Made by a program: the position numbers and the translations under genes
NCBI RefSeq assembly: GCF_004364775.1
Contig: NZ_SOAL01000024.1
Span: 19,206 to 83,205, forward strand
Origin: Comamonas sp. JUb58
Lineage (GTDB): Bacteria; Pseudomonadota; Gammaproteobacteria; Burkholderiales; Burkholderiaceae_C
Reading direction: 5' to 3'
Length of the DNA: 64,000 nt
The notes under the pieces: generated by a model
Databases searched by the model: none
The model's input: only the letters and a program-made list of their open reading frames with translations
What the model was told of the DNA's origin: nothing
In this document: positions 1 through 7,485 of the stretch, one piece after another
How positions within the stretch are numbered: the first letter of the stretch is position 1
Layout of the letters: the number at the start of each line of letters is the position of its first letter

Positions 1-392
1 CACATCCGCTGGTGCTGCGCGCCAAGCTGGAGATCGCAGCTGCCTGCCACGCCTACGGCAAGGTGCCGTCGCACTGCGTGGTGACCGAGTTCAAGAACCC
101 CGATGCAATGGAGCAGGCCGCCCGCCGCGCCTATGGCGAGCTGGGCTACACCCGCATGTGGAGCATCCACCCCGCGCAGATCCGTCCCATCCTGCAGGCC
201 TTTGCGCCCACGCAGAGCCAGGTCGATGAAGCGGCCCGTATCGTGCGGGCAGCGGCCGACGCGCAATGGGCGCCGATCAGCGTCGACGGGGTCTTGCATG
301 ACCGTGCAAGTTATCGTTACTTTTGGCAAATTTTGGAGCGTGCCGCGCAGACGGGTTGTCCGTTGCCGGGTACAGTGCGGGAGTGGCTGTAA
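1..392 (+). CDS. HpcH/HpaI aldolase / citrate lyase family protein (CitE-like), C-terminal part
   Basis: The gene enters from the left edge; the frame is open from base 3 and stops with TAA at 390-392, giving about 129 visible residues. The segment reads like the C-terminal part of CitE/HpcH-type (beta/alpha)8 lyases, which cleave or form C-C bonds in acyl-CoA or malyl-type substrates. The stretch around GYTRMWSIHPAQIRPI matches the family pattern in which a late strand ends with a SIHP motif, followed by a helical tail. The N-terminal Mg-binding acidic residues lie outside the window, so the substrate cannot be named. No terminator follows, and the next gene starts 53 bases downstream on the same strand. 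Family assignment is fairly secure; the specific reaction is unknown. Confidence 0.75.
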   Translation, partial: HPLVLRAKLEIAAACHAYGKVPSHCVVTEFKNPDAMEQAARRAYGELGYTRMWSIHPAQIRPILQAFAPTQSQVDEAARIVRAAADAQWAPISVDGVLHDRASYRYFWQILERAAQTGCPLPGTVREWL

Positions 393-445
393 CCATTCGG
401 GTCCAGCCCTTTTCCTGTTTCTTGCGTTGTATCGCGGGAGTTGTT

Positions 446-1051
446 ATGAAAAATCGCGTGATTTCTTTGTTGGTCTTGGTTCCTGCGCTGACTCTGGCCA
501 TGGGCAGTGTGCAGGCGCAAGAGAAAAAGGCTGCCAAGCCAGCTGCGGCCAAGACGACCGCTGCCAAACCCGCCGCCAAGAAGGCACCGGCCAAAAAGGC
601 CCCTGCCAAGCGTGCGTCCACCGCCAAGAAGGGTGCTGCGGTTGCCGCCGGCGCCGGTGCAGCCGCTGCGGCCGCATCCATTCCTGCCCAGCAGACCCTG
701 ACCCCCGCCGAGCTGGCCATTGCCGAGCAGGTCTACCAAGGCCGTATCAACTGCGAGCTGGGCGCCTCGATCAATATCGCCAAGGATTCGGTCAACCCCG
801 GCTACTTCTTCGTTGAAGGCAAGGGCTTCAAGTACCACATGGCACCTGTCGCCACCTCCACCGGCACCGTCCGCCTGGAAGACCAGCACGCTGGCGCCAT
901 GTGGCTGCAGGTGGCCAACAAGTCCATGCTGATCAACCGCAAGCTCGGTCAGCGCCTGGCCGACGAATGCATGAGCCCTGAGCAAAACCAGGTTGCCGAA
1001 GCCATCAAGAAAAACCCACCTGCCGCACTGTTTGAAGGCAACGGCCGCTGA
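446..1051 (+). CDS. exported Lys/Ala/Pro-rich protein with histone-H1-like segment
   Basis: I do not recognise a named family. The ATG at 446 is chosen because it begins a clear signal peptide (MKNRVISLLVLVPALTLAMG, then a cut after VQA); the open frame extends upstream but those codons overlap the preceding gene. The 201-residue product has a segment at about residues 26-75 built almost only of Lys, Ala, Pro and Thr with repeated AKKAPAKKAPAK units, as in histone H1 tails, then a poly-Ala stretch. A compact globular region follows (about residues 85-201) with two cysteines. Export suggests a periplasmic location where the basic tail could bind anionic polymers; that is inference. It lies just upstream of acnB with 70 bases between. 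Confidence 0.7.
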   Translation: MKNRVISLLVLVPALTLAMGSVQAQEKKAAKPAAAKTTAAKPAAKKAPAKKAPAKRASTAKKGAAVAAGAGAAAAAASIPAQQTLTPAELAIAEQVYQGRINCELGASINIAKDSVNPGYFFVEGKGFKYHMAPVATSTGTVRLEDQHAGAMWLQVANKSMLINRKLGQRLADECMSPEQNQVAEAIKKNPPAALFEGNGR

Positions 1052-1121
1052 TTAGAACAGCGGCGCGGCTGCCCGACGCCTTGCGAGCGCCCCACCATTG
1101 AAATAGAGAACCGGAGAACGT

Positions 1122-3707
1122 ATGTTGAAAGCCTACCGCGACCATGTGACTGAGCGTGCCGCTCTGGGCATCCCCCCACTGCCGCTGGATGCCAAGCAGG
1201 TCGCTGACTTGATCGAACTGATCAAGAACCCGCCTGCCGGTGAAGACGCATTTCTGCTCGATCTGCTGACCCACCGCGTGCCGCCCGGCGTGGACGATGC
1301 CGCCAAGGTCAAGGCTTCCTTCCTGGCTGCCGTGGCACATGGCGACCTGAAAGTGGCGCTGATCTCGAAGGCCAAGGCCACCGAGCTGCTGGGCACCATG
1401 GTAGGTGGTTACAACGTTCATCCGCTGATCGAGCTGCTCGATGACGCAGATGTGGCCGCCGTGGCTGCCGATGCGCTCAAGAAGACGCTGTTGATGTTCG
1501 ACTTCTTCAATGACGTCGCTGACAAGGCCAAGGCCGGCAATGCCAAGGCCAAGGAAGTGATGCAAAGCTGGGCCGACGCCGAGTGGTTCACTTCGCGCCC
1601 TGAAGTCGAGAAGAAGATCACCGTCACCGTGTTCAAGGTGCCCGGTGAGACCAACACCGACGACCTGTCGCCTGCACCAGACGCCTGGAGCCGTCCCGAC
1701 ATCCCTCTGCACTACCTGGCCATGCTGAAGAACACGCGTCCTGACGCGGCCTTCAAGCCCGAAGAAGACGGCAAGCGCGGTCCGATGCAGTTCATCGACG
1801 ACCTGAAGAAAAAGGGCAACCTGGTCGCCTACGTGGGCGACGTGGTCGGCACCGGTTCTTCGCGCAAGTCCGCTACCAACTCCATCATCTGGGGCACGGG
1901 CGTGGACATTCCTTTCGTGCCCAACAAGCGCTTTGGTGGTGTCACTTTGGGCGGCAAGATCGCTCCCATCTTCTTCAACACGCAAGAAGACTCGGGCGCA
2001 CTGCCAATCGAAGTGGACGTCTCCAAGTTGGAGATGGGCGACGTCCTCGACGTGCTGCCCTACGACGGCAAGATCCTGAAGAACGGCGAAACCATCGCCG
2101 AGTTCTCGCTCAAGAGCGATGTGCTGCTGGACGAAGTGCAAGCCGGCGGCCGTATCAACCTGATCATCGGCCGCTCGCTGACCGCCAAGGCGCGTGAAGC
2201 CCTGGGCCTGCCCGCATCCACCGTGTTCCGCCTGCCCCAGGCGCCTGCCGAATCCAAGGCCGGCTTCACGCTGGCGCAAAAGATGGTCGGCCGCGCTGTC
2301 GGTCTGCCAGAAGGCCAGGGCGTGCGCCCCGGTACCTACTGCGAACCGCGCATGACCACCGTGGGCTCGCAAGACACCACCGGCCCGATGACCCGTGACG
2401 AGCTGAAGGACCTGGCTTGCCTGGGCTTCTCCGCCGACATGGTGATGCAGTCCTTCTGCCACACGGCCGCCTACCCCAAGTCGGTGGACGTGAAGACCCA
2501 CCGCGAACTGCCCAACTTCATCAGCAACCGTGGCGGCGTGGCCCTGCGTCCTGGTGACGGCGTGATCCACAGCTGGCTCAACCGCTTGCTGCTGCCTGAC
2601 ACCGTCGGCACCGGTGGTGACTCGCACACCCGTTTCCCGATCGGTATCTCCTTCCCCGCAGGCTCGGGCCTGGTGGCCTTCGGTGCCGCTACCGGCGTGA
2701 TGCCGCTGGACATGCCTGAATCGGTGCTGGTTCGCTTCAAGGGCGAAATGCAGCCTGGCGTGACCCTGCGCGATCTGGTGCACGCGATTCCGCTGTACGC
2801 GATCAAGGCTGGTCTGCTGACCGTGGCCAAGGCCGGTAAGATCAACGAGTTCTCCGGCCGCATCCTGGAAATCGAAGGCCTGCCAGACCTGAAGGTCGAG
2901 CAAGCATTCGAGCTGTCCGACGCGTCTGCCGAGCGCTCTGCCGCTGGTTGCACGATCAAGCTCAACCCCGAGCCGATCAAGGAATACCTGACCTCGAACA
3001 TCGTTCTGATGAAGAACATGATCGCCGACGGTTATGCCGATGCCAAGACCCTGCAGCGCCGTATCGAGAAGGTCGAAGCCTGGCTGGCCAAGCCCGACCT
3101 GCTCGAAGCCGACAAGGACGCCGAGTACGCGCACATCATCGAGATCGATCTGGCCGACATCAAGGAGCCTATCGTCTGCTGCCCGAACGATCCGGACGAC
3201 GCCAAGTTCCTGTCCGACGTGGCCGGCACCAAGATCGATGAAGCCTTCATCGGTTCGTGCATGACCAACATCGGCCACTTCCGCGCTGCAGCCAAGCTGC
3301 TGGGCGGCCAGCGCGACATCCCCGTCAAGCTGTGGGTGGCACCTCCCACCAAGATGGACCAGAGCGAGCTGATCAAGGAAGGCCATTACGCCGCCTTTGG
3401 TACCGCTGGTGCCCGTACCGAAATGCCCGGCTGCTCGCTGTGCATGGGCAACCAGGCCCAGGTGCGCGAAGGCGCCACGGTGATCTCGACCTCGACCCGC
3501 AACTTCCCCAACCGTCTGGGCAAGAACACCAATGTCTACCTGGGTTCTGCCGAGCTGGCCGCGATCGCATCGCGCATGGGCAAGCTGCCCACCAAGGAAG
3601 AGTACCTGAAGGAAATGGGCGTGATCGATGCCGACAAGGCCTCCGTCTACCGTTACATGAACTTCAACGAAATCTCGGAATACGCCGAGGTTGCCGAGAA
3701 GATCTAA
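1122..3707 (+). CDS. acnB: aconitate hydratase B (bifunctional 2-methylisocitrate dehydratase)
   Basis: AcnB interconverts citrate and isocitrate in the TCA cycle, and in many proteobacteria also hydrates 2-methylaconitate in the methylcitrate cycle. The 861-residue product has the family's usual length and the B-type order: an N-terminal helical HEAT-like domain (about 1-160), the swivel domain (about 165-370, with [16 protein letters not shown]), then the three catalytic domains. The [4Fe-4S] cysteines are visible at residues 713 ([10 protein letters not shown]), 771 and 774 (GCSLCMGNQ). The gene is preceded by GGAGAACGT just before ATG 1122 and followed by a strong terminator at 3751. It appears monocistronic or co-transcribed with the exported basic protein upstream. 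Confidence 0.97.
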   Translation: MLKAYRDHVTERAALGIPPLPLDAKQVADLIELIKNPPAGEDAFLLDLLTHRVPPGVDDAAKVKASFLAAVAHGDLKVALISKAKATELLGTMVGGYNVHPLIELLDDADVAAVAADALKKTLLMFDFFNDVADKAKAGNAKAKEVMQSWADAEWFTSRPEVEKKITVTVFKVPGETNTDDLSPAPDAWSRPDIPLHYLAMLKNTRPDAAFKPEEDGKRGPMQFIDDLKKKGNLVAYVGDVVGTGSSRKSATNSIIWGTGVDIPFVPNKRFGGVTLGGKIAPIFFNTQEDSGALPIEVDVSKLEMGDVLDVLPYDGKILKNGETIAEFSLKSDVLLDEVQAGGRINLIIGRSLTAKAREALGLPASTVFRLPQAPAESKAGFTLAQKMVGRAVGLPEGQGVRPGTYCEPRMTTVGSQDTTGPMTRDELKDLACLGFSADMVMQSFCHTAAYPKSVDVKTHRELPNFISNRGGVALRPGDGVIHSWLNRLLLPDTVGTGGDSHTRFPIGISFPAGSGLVAFGAATGVMPLDMPESVLVRFKGEMQPGVTLRDLVHAIPLYAIKAGLLTVAKAGKINEFSGRILEIEGLPDLKVEQAFELSDASAERSAAGCTIKLNPEPIKEYLTSNIVLMKNMIADGYADAKTLQRRIEKVEAWLAKPDLLEADKDAEYAHIIEIDLADIKEPIVCCPNDPDDAKFLSDVAGTKIDEAFIGSCMTNIGHFRAAAKLLGGQRDIPVKLWVAPPTKMDQSELIKEGHYAAFGTAGARTEMPGCSLCMGNQAQVREGATVISTSTRNFPNRLGKNTNVYLGSAELAAIASRMGKLPTKEEYLKEMGVIDADKASVYRYMNFNEISEYAEVAEKI

Positions 3708-3750
3708 GCCTTTTGGCCCGAGTGCAGGGGTTTGCAGCCTCTGCCCTTCC

Positions 3751-3773
3751 AACCCGCTTCGGCGGGTTTTTTT
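3751..3773 (+). terminator. intrinsic terminator of acnB
   Basis: A perfect 7-bp stem AACCCGC/GCGGGTT around the tetraloop TTCG is followed directly by a run of T. It lies 44 bases after the acnB stop. Confidence 0.9.
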
Positions 3774-3932
3774 ATGCCTTGTATCTAGGTTATGCGTGCC
3801 GCCCTGTGCAAAAAAAACTGAGGTATGCACAATGTTCGCTGGCCGCAGGCTGGCGCCTGTGTGCCCGCGCGCCTGGCCATGCCAGGTGTGCGCGCCCAAG
3901 TTTTGAAATGCCCGACTGGAGAATTGAGTCCG

Positions 3933-4382
3933 ATGAAGATGTGGAAATATGTGGTGGCGCTGCTGGTGCCTGGAGTGATGGCCAGTGCCAGCCTGGCGCA
4001 GGTGCAGAGTGGTGCCACGGACAGCGCCGCCTCTGCCGAGGTGACCAGTGTGCAGGCGACGCCTTGTGAAGGCGCCGTGATGTATGCGCTGGACAACTGG
4101 TACCAGGTGCAGCGCTGCGAAAGCTCGGGCTTTTTGATGCCCGAAGAGATTGCCCAGAGCAGCGCCGATTTTCTGGCTGCGCACCAGGGCATCGAGCAGG
4201 ATGTGCGCAGCCAGAGCCCGCGTGCGCAGCAAGCGCTGGCCTTTGCCGGCACCAGCCCCTGGGACTGGAACGACCCGGGCAACCGCAGCACCCTGGAAAA
4301 CCTCTGCCGCGACACCTTGCAGTCCCAAAAACGCATGGTGAGCGAGCCCAGCTGGCGCGAATCACTGAGCTGCGCGCGCTGA
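3933..4382 (+). CDS. small exported protein of unknown function
   Basis: Not recognised. The ATG at 3933 is chosen over an upstream in-frame ATG at 3825 because it has a GGAG ribosome site at 3918-3921 and starts a signal peptide (MKMWKYVVALLVPGVMASAS, cut near LAQ). The mature part of about 125 residues carries four cysteines (in TPCEGA, QRCESS, NLCRDT and LSCAR) that could form two disulfides in the periplasm. No membrane segment follows the signal. The 5' leader at 3860-3900 contains an imperfect GC-rich inverted repeat centred on CCTGGC-CAT-GCCAGG (3872-3886). It stands alone between the acnB terminator and the inverted-repeat element at 4497. Confidence 0.7.
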   Translation: MKMWKYVVALLVPGVMASASLAQVQSGATDSAASAEVTSVQATPCEGAVMYALDNWYQVQRCESSGFLMPEEIAQSSADFLAAHQGIEQDVRSQSPRAQQALAFAGTSPWDWNDPGNRSTLENLCRDTLQSQKRMVSEPSWRESLSCAR

Positions 4383-4496
4383 TCAATGCACAGCGGGCAG
4401 GGCGCCCAAGCGCCAAACGCCCGCCTTTGTGGGACTGACTGACCTGGAGCCTTGAGCAGCCTTTGATGCAAGGCTGCCCAGGCTGCGAGGGCCGGG

Positions 4497-4655
4497 GGAT
4501 CCTCTGCAAAACCCTCGCCAAGCGGGATGGACGCGGATCGGGATGAGACGCAAGGCGTCTTTTGCAGTCAATAGCGAGCTATTGACAAGGAAGACAACGC
4601 AGCGGATCGCCCGAGCCCGCGTTCAGACCACGGCAGGGAGTTTTGTAGAGGATCC
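4497..4655. repeat. 159-bp element bounded by imperfect inverted repeats (MITE-like or intergenic repeat)
   Basis: Twenty-base ends at 4497-4516 (GGATCCTCTGCAAAACCCTC) and 4636-4655 are inverted copies with 17 of 20 matching positions. Inside lie two smaller perfect palindromes: AGACGC-AAG-GCGTCT at 4546-4560, followed by TTT, which could terminate plus-strand transcription; and GTCAATAGC-GA-GCTATTGAC at 4567-4586. No convincing coding frame exists; the minus-strand open frame across 4383-4571 has no ribosome site. The right end touches the stop codon of the next gene at 4656. A dispersed non-autonomous element or a structured 3' region are both possible. Confidence 0.55.
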
Positions 4656-4949
4656 CTAACCCAGGCGCACGTCGAAGTAAGCCTCCTCCACGCCAATCCC
4701 CTGAAAGCCCGCCTGCCGTGCCTTGTCAAAGGCCTTGAGCCAGGCGCGTGCCAGCACCTCTTGCTGGGCGGAGATCTCACCGCCTTCGGCGGCATCGGTG
4801 TAGGCGCTCAGCGCTTCCAGCATGTCTTGTTCATCGGGGAAAAACTTGCCGATCTCTCTGGCAAAGCGCGCTTCTGCGCGGTGCTTGAGGGCGGGATCAA
4901 TGCCGTGGCAATCCTGCAGGCTGATGGCGATCGGGGTAGAGACTTCCAT
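4656..4949 (-). CDS. 97-residue acidic protein of unknown function, probable SOS-regulated gene
   Basis: I do not recognise the family. The product is a small soluble protein with no signal peptide or membrane segment, one cysteine (LQDCHG near residue 14), and a predicted helical centre rich in Ala and Glu. The ATG at 4947-4949 lacks a clear Shine-Dalgarno sequence. What stands out is the control region: a promoter-like pair TGTACA-17-GATACT (5010 to 4982, minus strand) overlapped and followed by two CTGT-N8-ACAG boxes, the LexA operator pattern of gamma- and betaproteobacteria. By context it should be induced by DNA damage. Its job could be cell-division inhibition, repair accessory or toxin-like, none of which the sequence decides. 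Confidence 0.75.
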   Translation of the reverse strand: MEVSTPIAISLQDCHGIDPALKHRAEARFAREIGKFFPDEQDMLEALSAYTDAAEGGEISAQQEVLARAWLKAFDKARQAGFQGIGVEEAYFDVRLG

Positions 4950-4960
4950 AGATTAGATGA

Positions 4961-4976
4961 CTGTTTAAATAAACAG
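4961..4976 (-). promoter_or_regulatory. LexA-type box 1 (CTGT-N8-ACAG)
   Basis: CTGTTTAAATAAACAG, part of an 18-base palindrome ACTGTTTA-AA-TAAACAGT. It lies 12 bases before the start codon of the gene at 4656-4949, between the predicted transcription start and the ATG, where a bound repressor would block transcription. Confidence 0.75.
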
Positions 4977-4981
4977 TGTCT

Positions 4982-5010
4982 AGTATCTCTGTTAACTGTT
5001 TATTTGTACA
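4982..5010 (-). promoter_or_regulatory. sigma-70-like promoter of the 4656-4949 gene
   Basis: Read on the minus strand: -35 TGTACA (5010-5005), 17-base spacer, -10 GATACT (4987-4982). The -35 element lies inside LexA box 2. The predicted start leaves a leader of about 25-30 bases. Confidence 0.5.
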
Positions 5011-5011
5011 G
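4996..5011 (-). promoter_or_regulatory. LexA-type box 2 (CTGT-N8-ACAG)
   Basis: CTGTTTATTTGTACAG matches the CTGT-N8-ACAG consensus exactly at its ends. Its centre is 35 bp from that of box 1, and it covers the predicted -35 element. Confidence 0.7.
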
Positions 5012-5117
5012 GCTTTTATCATCGGCCTATGCAGGGCTGTGGCCAGAGACCGACGCGGCCATGCACTAGCGCTTGGGGCATTGCACCCTCGGCCAGGCCG
5101 GTTTTGCGCGGCGCGTA

Positions 5118-5123
5118 TACAAT
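5118..5123 (+). promoter_or_regulatory. possible -10 element upstream of the yhhQ riboswitch
   Basis: TACAAT within GTATACAATATG, about 55 bases before the riboswitch fold. No good -35 is seen at the right distance, so this is tentative. A stem GCCTGC/GCAGGC (about 5137-5163) lies between it and the aptamer. Confidence 0.35.
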
Positions 5124-5177
5124 ATGGGCCCCTTGTGCCTGCATGCCTTTTTGTGCGCAGGCCATTTTTTCGTAGCC

Positions 5178-5213
5178 ATGGGTTCCCTCGCCCCCATTGA
5201 CCAAAAAGGAATG
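5178..5213 (+). promoter_or_regulatory. preQ1-I riboswitch controlling yhhQ translation
   Basis: The bases fold as the compact preQ1-I H-type pseudoknot. P1 is ATGGG (5178-5182) with CCCAT (5193-5197). The loop starts TTCC (5183-5186) and ends in C-rich bases before P1'. An A-rich tail follows (TGACCAAAAA, 5198-5207), then GGAA (5208-5211), which pairs with TTCC as P2. It aligns base for base with the known thermophile aptamer type (GGG, C-rich loop, CCCA, A-rich tail, AGG). P2' is also the Shine-Dalgarno sequence of the gene whose ATG is at 5216, so ligand binding would hide the ribosome site. The gene's role in preQ1/preQ0 uptake fits exactly. Confidence 0.8.
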
Positions 5214-5215
5214 TC

Positions 5216-5893
5216 ATGAACTCCGCTCATGCCGTGCAGACCCCTGTGTCGCGCGTGCCTTTCTATCTCTCCTTGCTGGTGGCCTTCCACATCGCCATCG
5301 TCATTGCCAGCAACTACCTGGTGCAGCTGCCCATCTCGCTGTTGGGCTTTCACAGCACCTGGGGAGCCTTCAGCTTTCCCTTTATCTTCCTGGCGACCGA
5401 TCTGACCGTGCGTCTGATCGGCAAGGTCGAGGCGCGCCGTGTCATCACCCGGGCCATGCTGCCTGCGCTGCTGGTGTCCTATATCGTCGGCGTCATCTTC
5501 CATGAAGGGCGCTTCAACGGCTGGGAGGCCCTGCAGACCTTCAACAGCTTTGTGTTCCGCATTGCGCTGGCCAGCTTTGCCGCCTATGTGCTGGGCCAGT
5601 TGCTCGACATCCAGGTGTTTGACCGCATCCGCCAAAAGAGCCATGCCTGGTGGATGGCGCCCGCTGCCGCCTCGGTGTTTGGCCAGGCGCTCGATACCGC
5701 TGCCTTTTTCTCCATCGCCTTCTGGCGCAGTGCCGACCCCTTCATGGCCGCCAACTGGGTGGAGATCGCGTTGGTGGACTATGTCATTAAGCTGGCCGTG
5801 AGCCTGCTGCTGTTTGTGCCCGCCTATGGCGTGGTGCTGGCCGCACTGGTGCGCTCGATGCGCATGCCGACGGCAGCGACGGCTGCTCCCTGA
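5216..5893 (+). CDS. yhhQ: queuosine precursor (preQ0/preQ1) transporter, YhhQ family
   Basis: YhhQ (COG1738, vitamin-uptake-like integral membrane family) brings 7-deazaguanine precursors across the inner membrane for queuosine synthesis in tRNA. The 225-residue product is very hydrophobic with about six membrane segments. It carries family features: FPFIFLATDLTVRLIGK after the second segment, and an acidic/Arg pattern in GKVEARRVITRAM. The length matches the family (about 220). The start at 5216 is fixed by the GGA ribosome site inside the riboswitch. It forms a single-gene unit ended by a terminator shared with bfr. The presence of queG elsewhere in the window agrees with a working queuosine pathway. 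Confidence 0.92.
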   Translation: MNSAHAVQTPVSRVPFYLSLLVAFHIAIVIASNYLVQLPISLLGFHSTWGAFSFPFIFLATDLTVRLIGKVEARRVITRAMLPALLVSYIVGVIFHEGRFNGWEALQTFNSFVFRIALASFAAYVLGQLLDIQVFDRIRQKSHAWWMAPAAASVFGQALDTAAFFSIAFWRSADPFMAANWVEIALVDYVIKLAVSLLLFVPAYGVVLAALVRSMRMPTAATAAP

Positions 5894-5940
5894 CCGGCAG
5901 TTCCGTTGGGCCGAGGGGCTGACGGGATGCTCGCCAAACA

Positions 5941-5973
5941 AAAGGCCGCCAGAATCAAATCTGGCGGCCTTTT
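5941..5973. terminator. bidirectional terminator between yhhQ and bfr
   Basis: A perfect 13-bp stem AAAGGCCGCCAGA/TCTGGCGGCCTTT with loop ATCAAA has A residues before it and T residues after it, serving both convergent genes. Confidence 0.9.
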
Positions 5974-5992
5974 GCATGGGCGCTGCTTGGCT

Positions 5993-6457
5993 TCAGGTCT
6001 GGCTTTGCAGGTAGTTGGGCAGGCCCATCATGTTGATCAAGCTGAGCTGCTTTTCCAGCCAGTAGGCATGGTCTTCTTCAGTGTCGCGCAGTTGGGCCAG
6101 CAGGATGTCGCGGCTCACATAGTCGCTGTGCTTTTCGCACAGTTCCATGCCCTGGCGCAGGCCGGCGCGCACTTCGTATTCGGTGTCCAGGTCCTTTTGC
6201 AGCATCTCGGGCACGGTGGCGCCGGGCGTGAATTCCTTGGGGCGCATATCGGGGCGGCCACCCAGCATCAGGATGCGGCGCAGCAGCGCGTCGGCATGCT
6301 GGGTTTCTTCCTGCATCTCATGGTCCAGGCGGGTGAACAGCTTGGTAAAGCCCTGGTCTTCGTAAATGCGCGAGTGGGCAAAGTACTGGTCGCGTGCGGC
6401 CAATTCGCCACGCAGGAGGTCCTTGAGGTAATCGACGACGTCGGGATGGCCTTGCAT
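5993..6457 (-). CDS. bfr: bacterioferritin, heme-ligand-lacking type
   Basis: Bfr forms 24-subunit cages that oxidise Fe(II) and store iron. The ATG at 6457 begins the canonical [15 protein letters not shown] start; the longer open frame upstream has no family similarity. The 154-residue product keeps the diiron ferroxidase ligands Glu18, Glu51, His54, Glu93, Glu127 and His130 ([23 protein letters not shown]). At position 52, where heme-binding bacterioferritins have the axial Met, there is Thr, so this subunit should not bind intersubunit heme by itself. It may be a homomeric heme-free ferritin or pair with another Bfr subunit encoded elsewhere. It is transcribed convergently with yhhQ. Confidence 0.93.
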   Translation of the reverse strand: MQGHPDVVDYLKDLLRGELAARDQYFAHSRIYEDQGFTKLFTRLDHEMQEETQHADALLRRILMLGGRPDMRPKEFTPGATVPEMLQKDLDTEYEVRAGLRQGMELCEKHSDYVSRDILLAQLRDTEEDHAYWLEKQLSLINMMGLPNYLQSQT

Positions 6458-6666
6458 GTTCTTGTTCTCGGTAAAGTTTGCGAAGCCTGCAGTATCGCGT
6501 GTCTGTGTGACCTTGGTTGCGAAAGCAGCCAAATGCCCATGTAGCACCGCTCTGGATGCGGGCTGTAAGCAGATGCATTCGCATTGCCTATGCCGCCCGC
6601 GCAGACGAGGCCAGGGAATGGGCCGCGATAGTTCTGGCAAGATCAGAGGTTTTGAAGGGAGCGAGC

Positions 6667-7485
6667 ATGAACCCATCCGAAGCCTGGCAAGCGCAAGTGC
6701 ACCCCATCGACCCGGCGGTGCGCGCCGACATCGAGGCCAAACTGGCGCAGATCGAGATCGAGCACCAGGTGCGCATCCTGTTTGCCTGCGAGTCCGGCAG
6801 CCGGGGCTGGGGTTTTGCATCGCCCGACAGTGACTACGATGTGCGCTTCATCTACGCGCCGCGCCTGCCCTGGTACCTGAGCGTCAGCGAGCAGCGCGAT
6901 GTGATCGAGCTGCCTATCTCCGATGTCTTCGATGTCAACGGCTGGGAGCTGCGCAAGGCGCTGGGCCTGCTCAAAAAGGGCAATGCCACCTTGATCGAAT
7001 GGTTTGATTCGCCCGTGGTCTACCAGGCCGATCCGCTGTTTGTTGCCGACATGCGAGCGGCCATCGAACGCGTGCACCTGCCCGAGCGCACGCACTACCA
7101 CTACCTGCACATGGCACGCAAAAACTACCGCGAGTACTTGCAGGGCGAGACGGTGCGGCTCAAAAAATACCTGTATGTGCTGCGCCCGCTGCTGGCCTGC
7201 CTGTGGGTGTCCGAAGGCCGGGGTGTGGCGCCGATGCGCTTCCAGGATCTGGTCGATGGCACCGTCGTCGACCCGGCGGTGCTCGATGCGATTGCGGCGC
7301 TGCTGGAGGTCAAGCGCGCGGCCAAGGAGTCCGAGCATGGTGCTGCGATGCCGGTGCTCAATGCCTTTATCGAGACCACCTTGGCGCAGCTGGAGGCCGC
7401 ACCCGCGCCGCAGACACCGAGCGTGGACTTTGGGCCGCTCGATGACTTGCTGCTGCGCACCGTGCTGAGCGGCCACACGGCTTGA
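6667..7485 (+). CDS. nucleotidyltransferase of the RlaP / DNA polymerase beta-like family
   Basis: The 272-residue protein has the nucleotidyltransferase core near its N-terminus: [20 protein letters not shown] (about residues 38-57) supplies the G-S-R-G turn and the D-x-D metal ligands. Then comes the family stretch [20 protein letters not shown] and a helical C-terminal half. This is the pfam10127 group, named RlaP because some members sit in RNA-repair operons; the substrate is unproven. Here no RNA ligase or kinase gene is adjacent. The ATG at 6667 follows GAAGGGAGCGAGC, a good ribosome site, whereas the frame open from 6517 has none. Its stop abuts the stop of the convergent LysR gene with no gap. 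Confidence 0.85.
   Translation: MNPSEAWQAQVHPIDPAVRADIEAKLAQIEIEHQVRILFACESGSRGWGFASPDSDYDVRFIYAPRLPWYLSVSEQRDVIELPISDVFDVNGWELRKALGLLKKGNATLIEWFDSPVVYQADPLFVADMRAAIERVHLPERTHYHYLHMARKNYREYLQGETVRLKKYLYVLRPLLACLWVSEGRGVAPMRFQDLVDGTVVDPAVLDAIAALLEVKRAAKESEHGAAMPVLNAFIETTLAQLEAAPAPQTPSVDFGPLDDLLLRTVLSGHTA

Noticed and set aside
1005..4328. 1107-residue open frame on the minus strand
   Set aside because: It is antisense to acnB, rich in His, Arg and Gly as expected from reverse reading of GC-rich codons, and has no domain or ribosome site.
4383..4571. 62-residue minus-strand open frame
   Set aside because: It overlaps the inverted-repeat element, has no ribosome site and resembles no protein.
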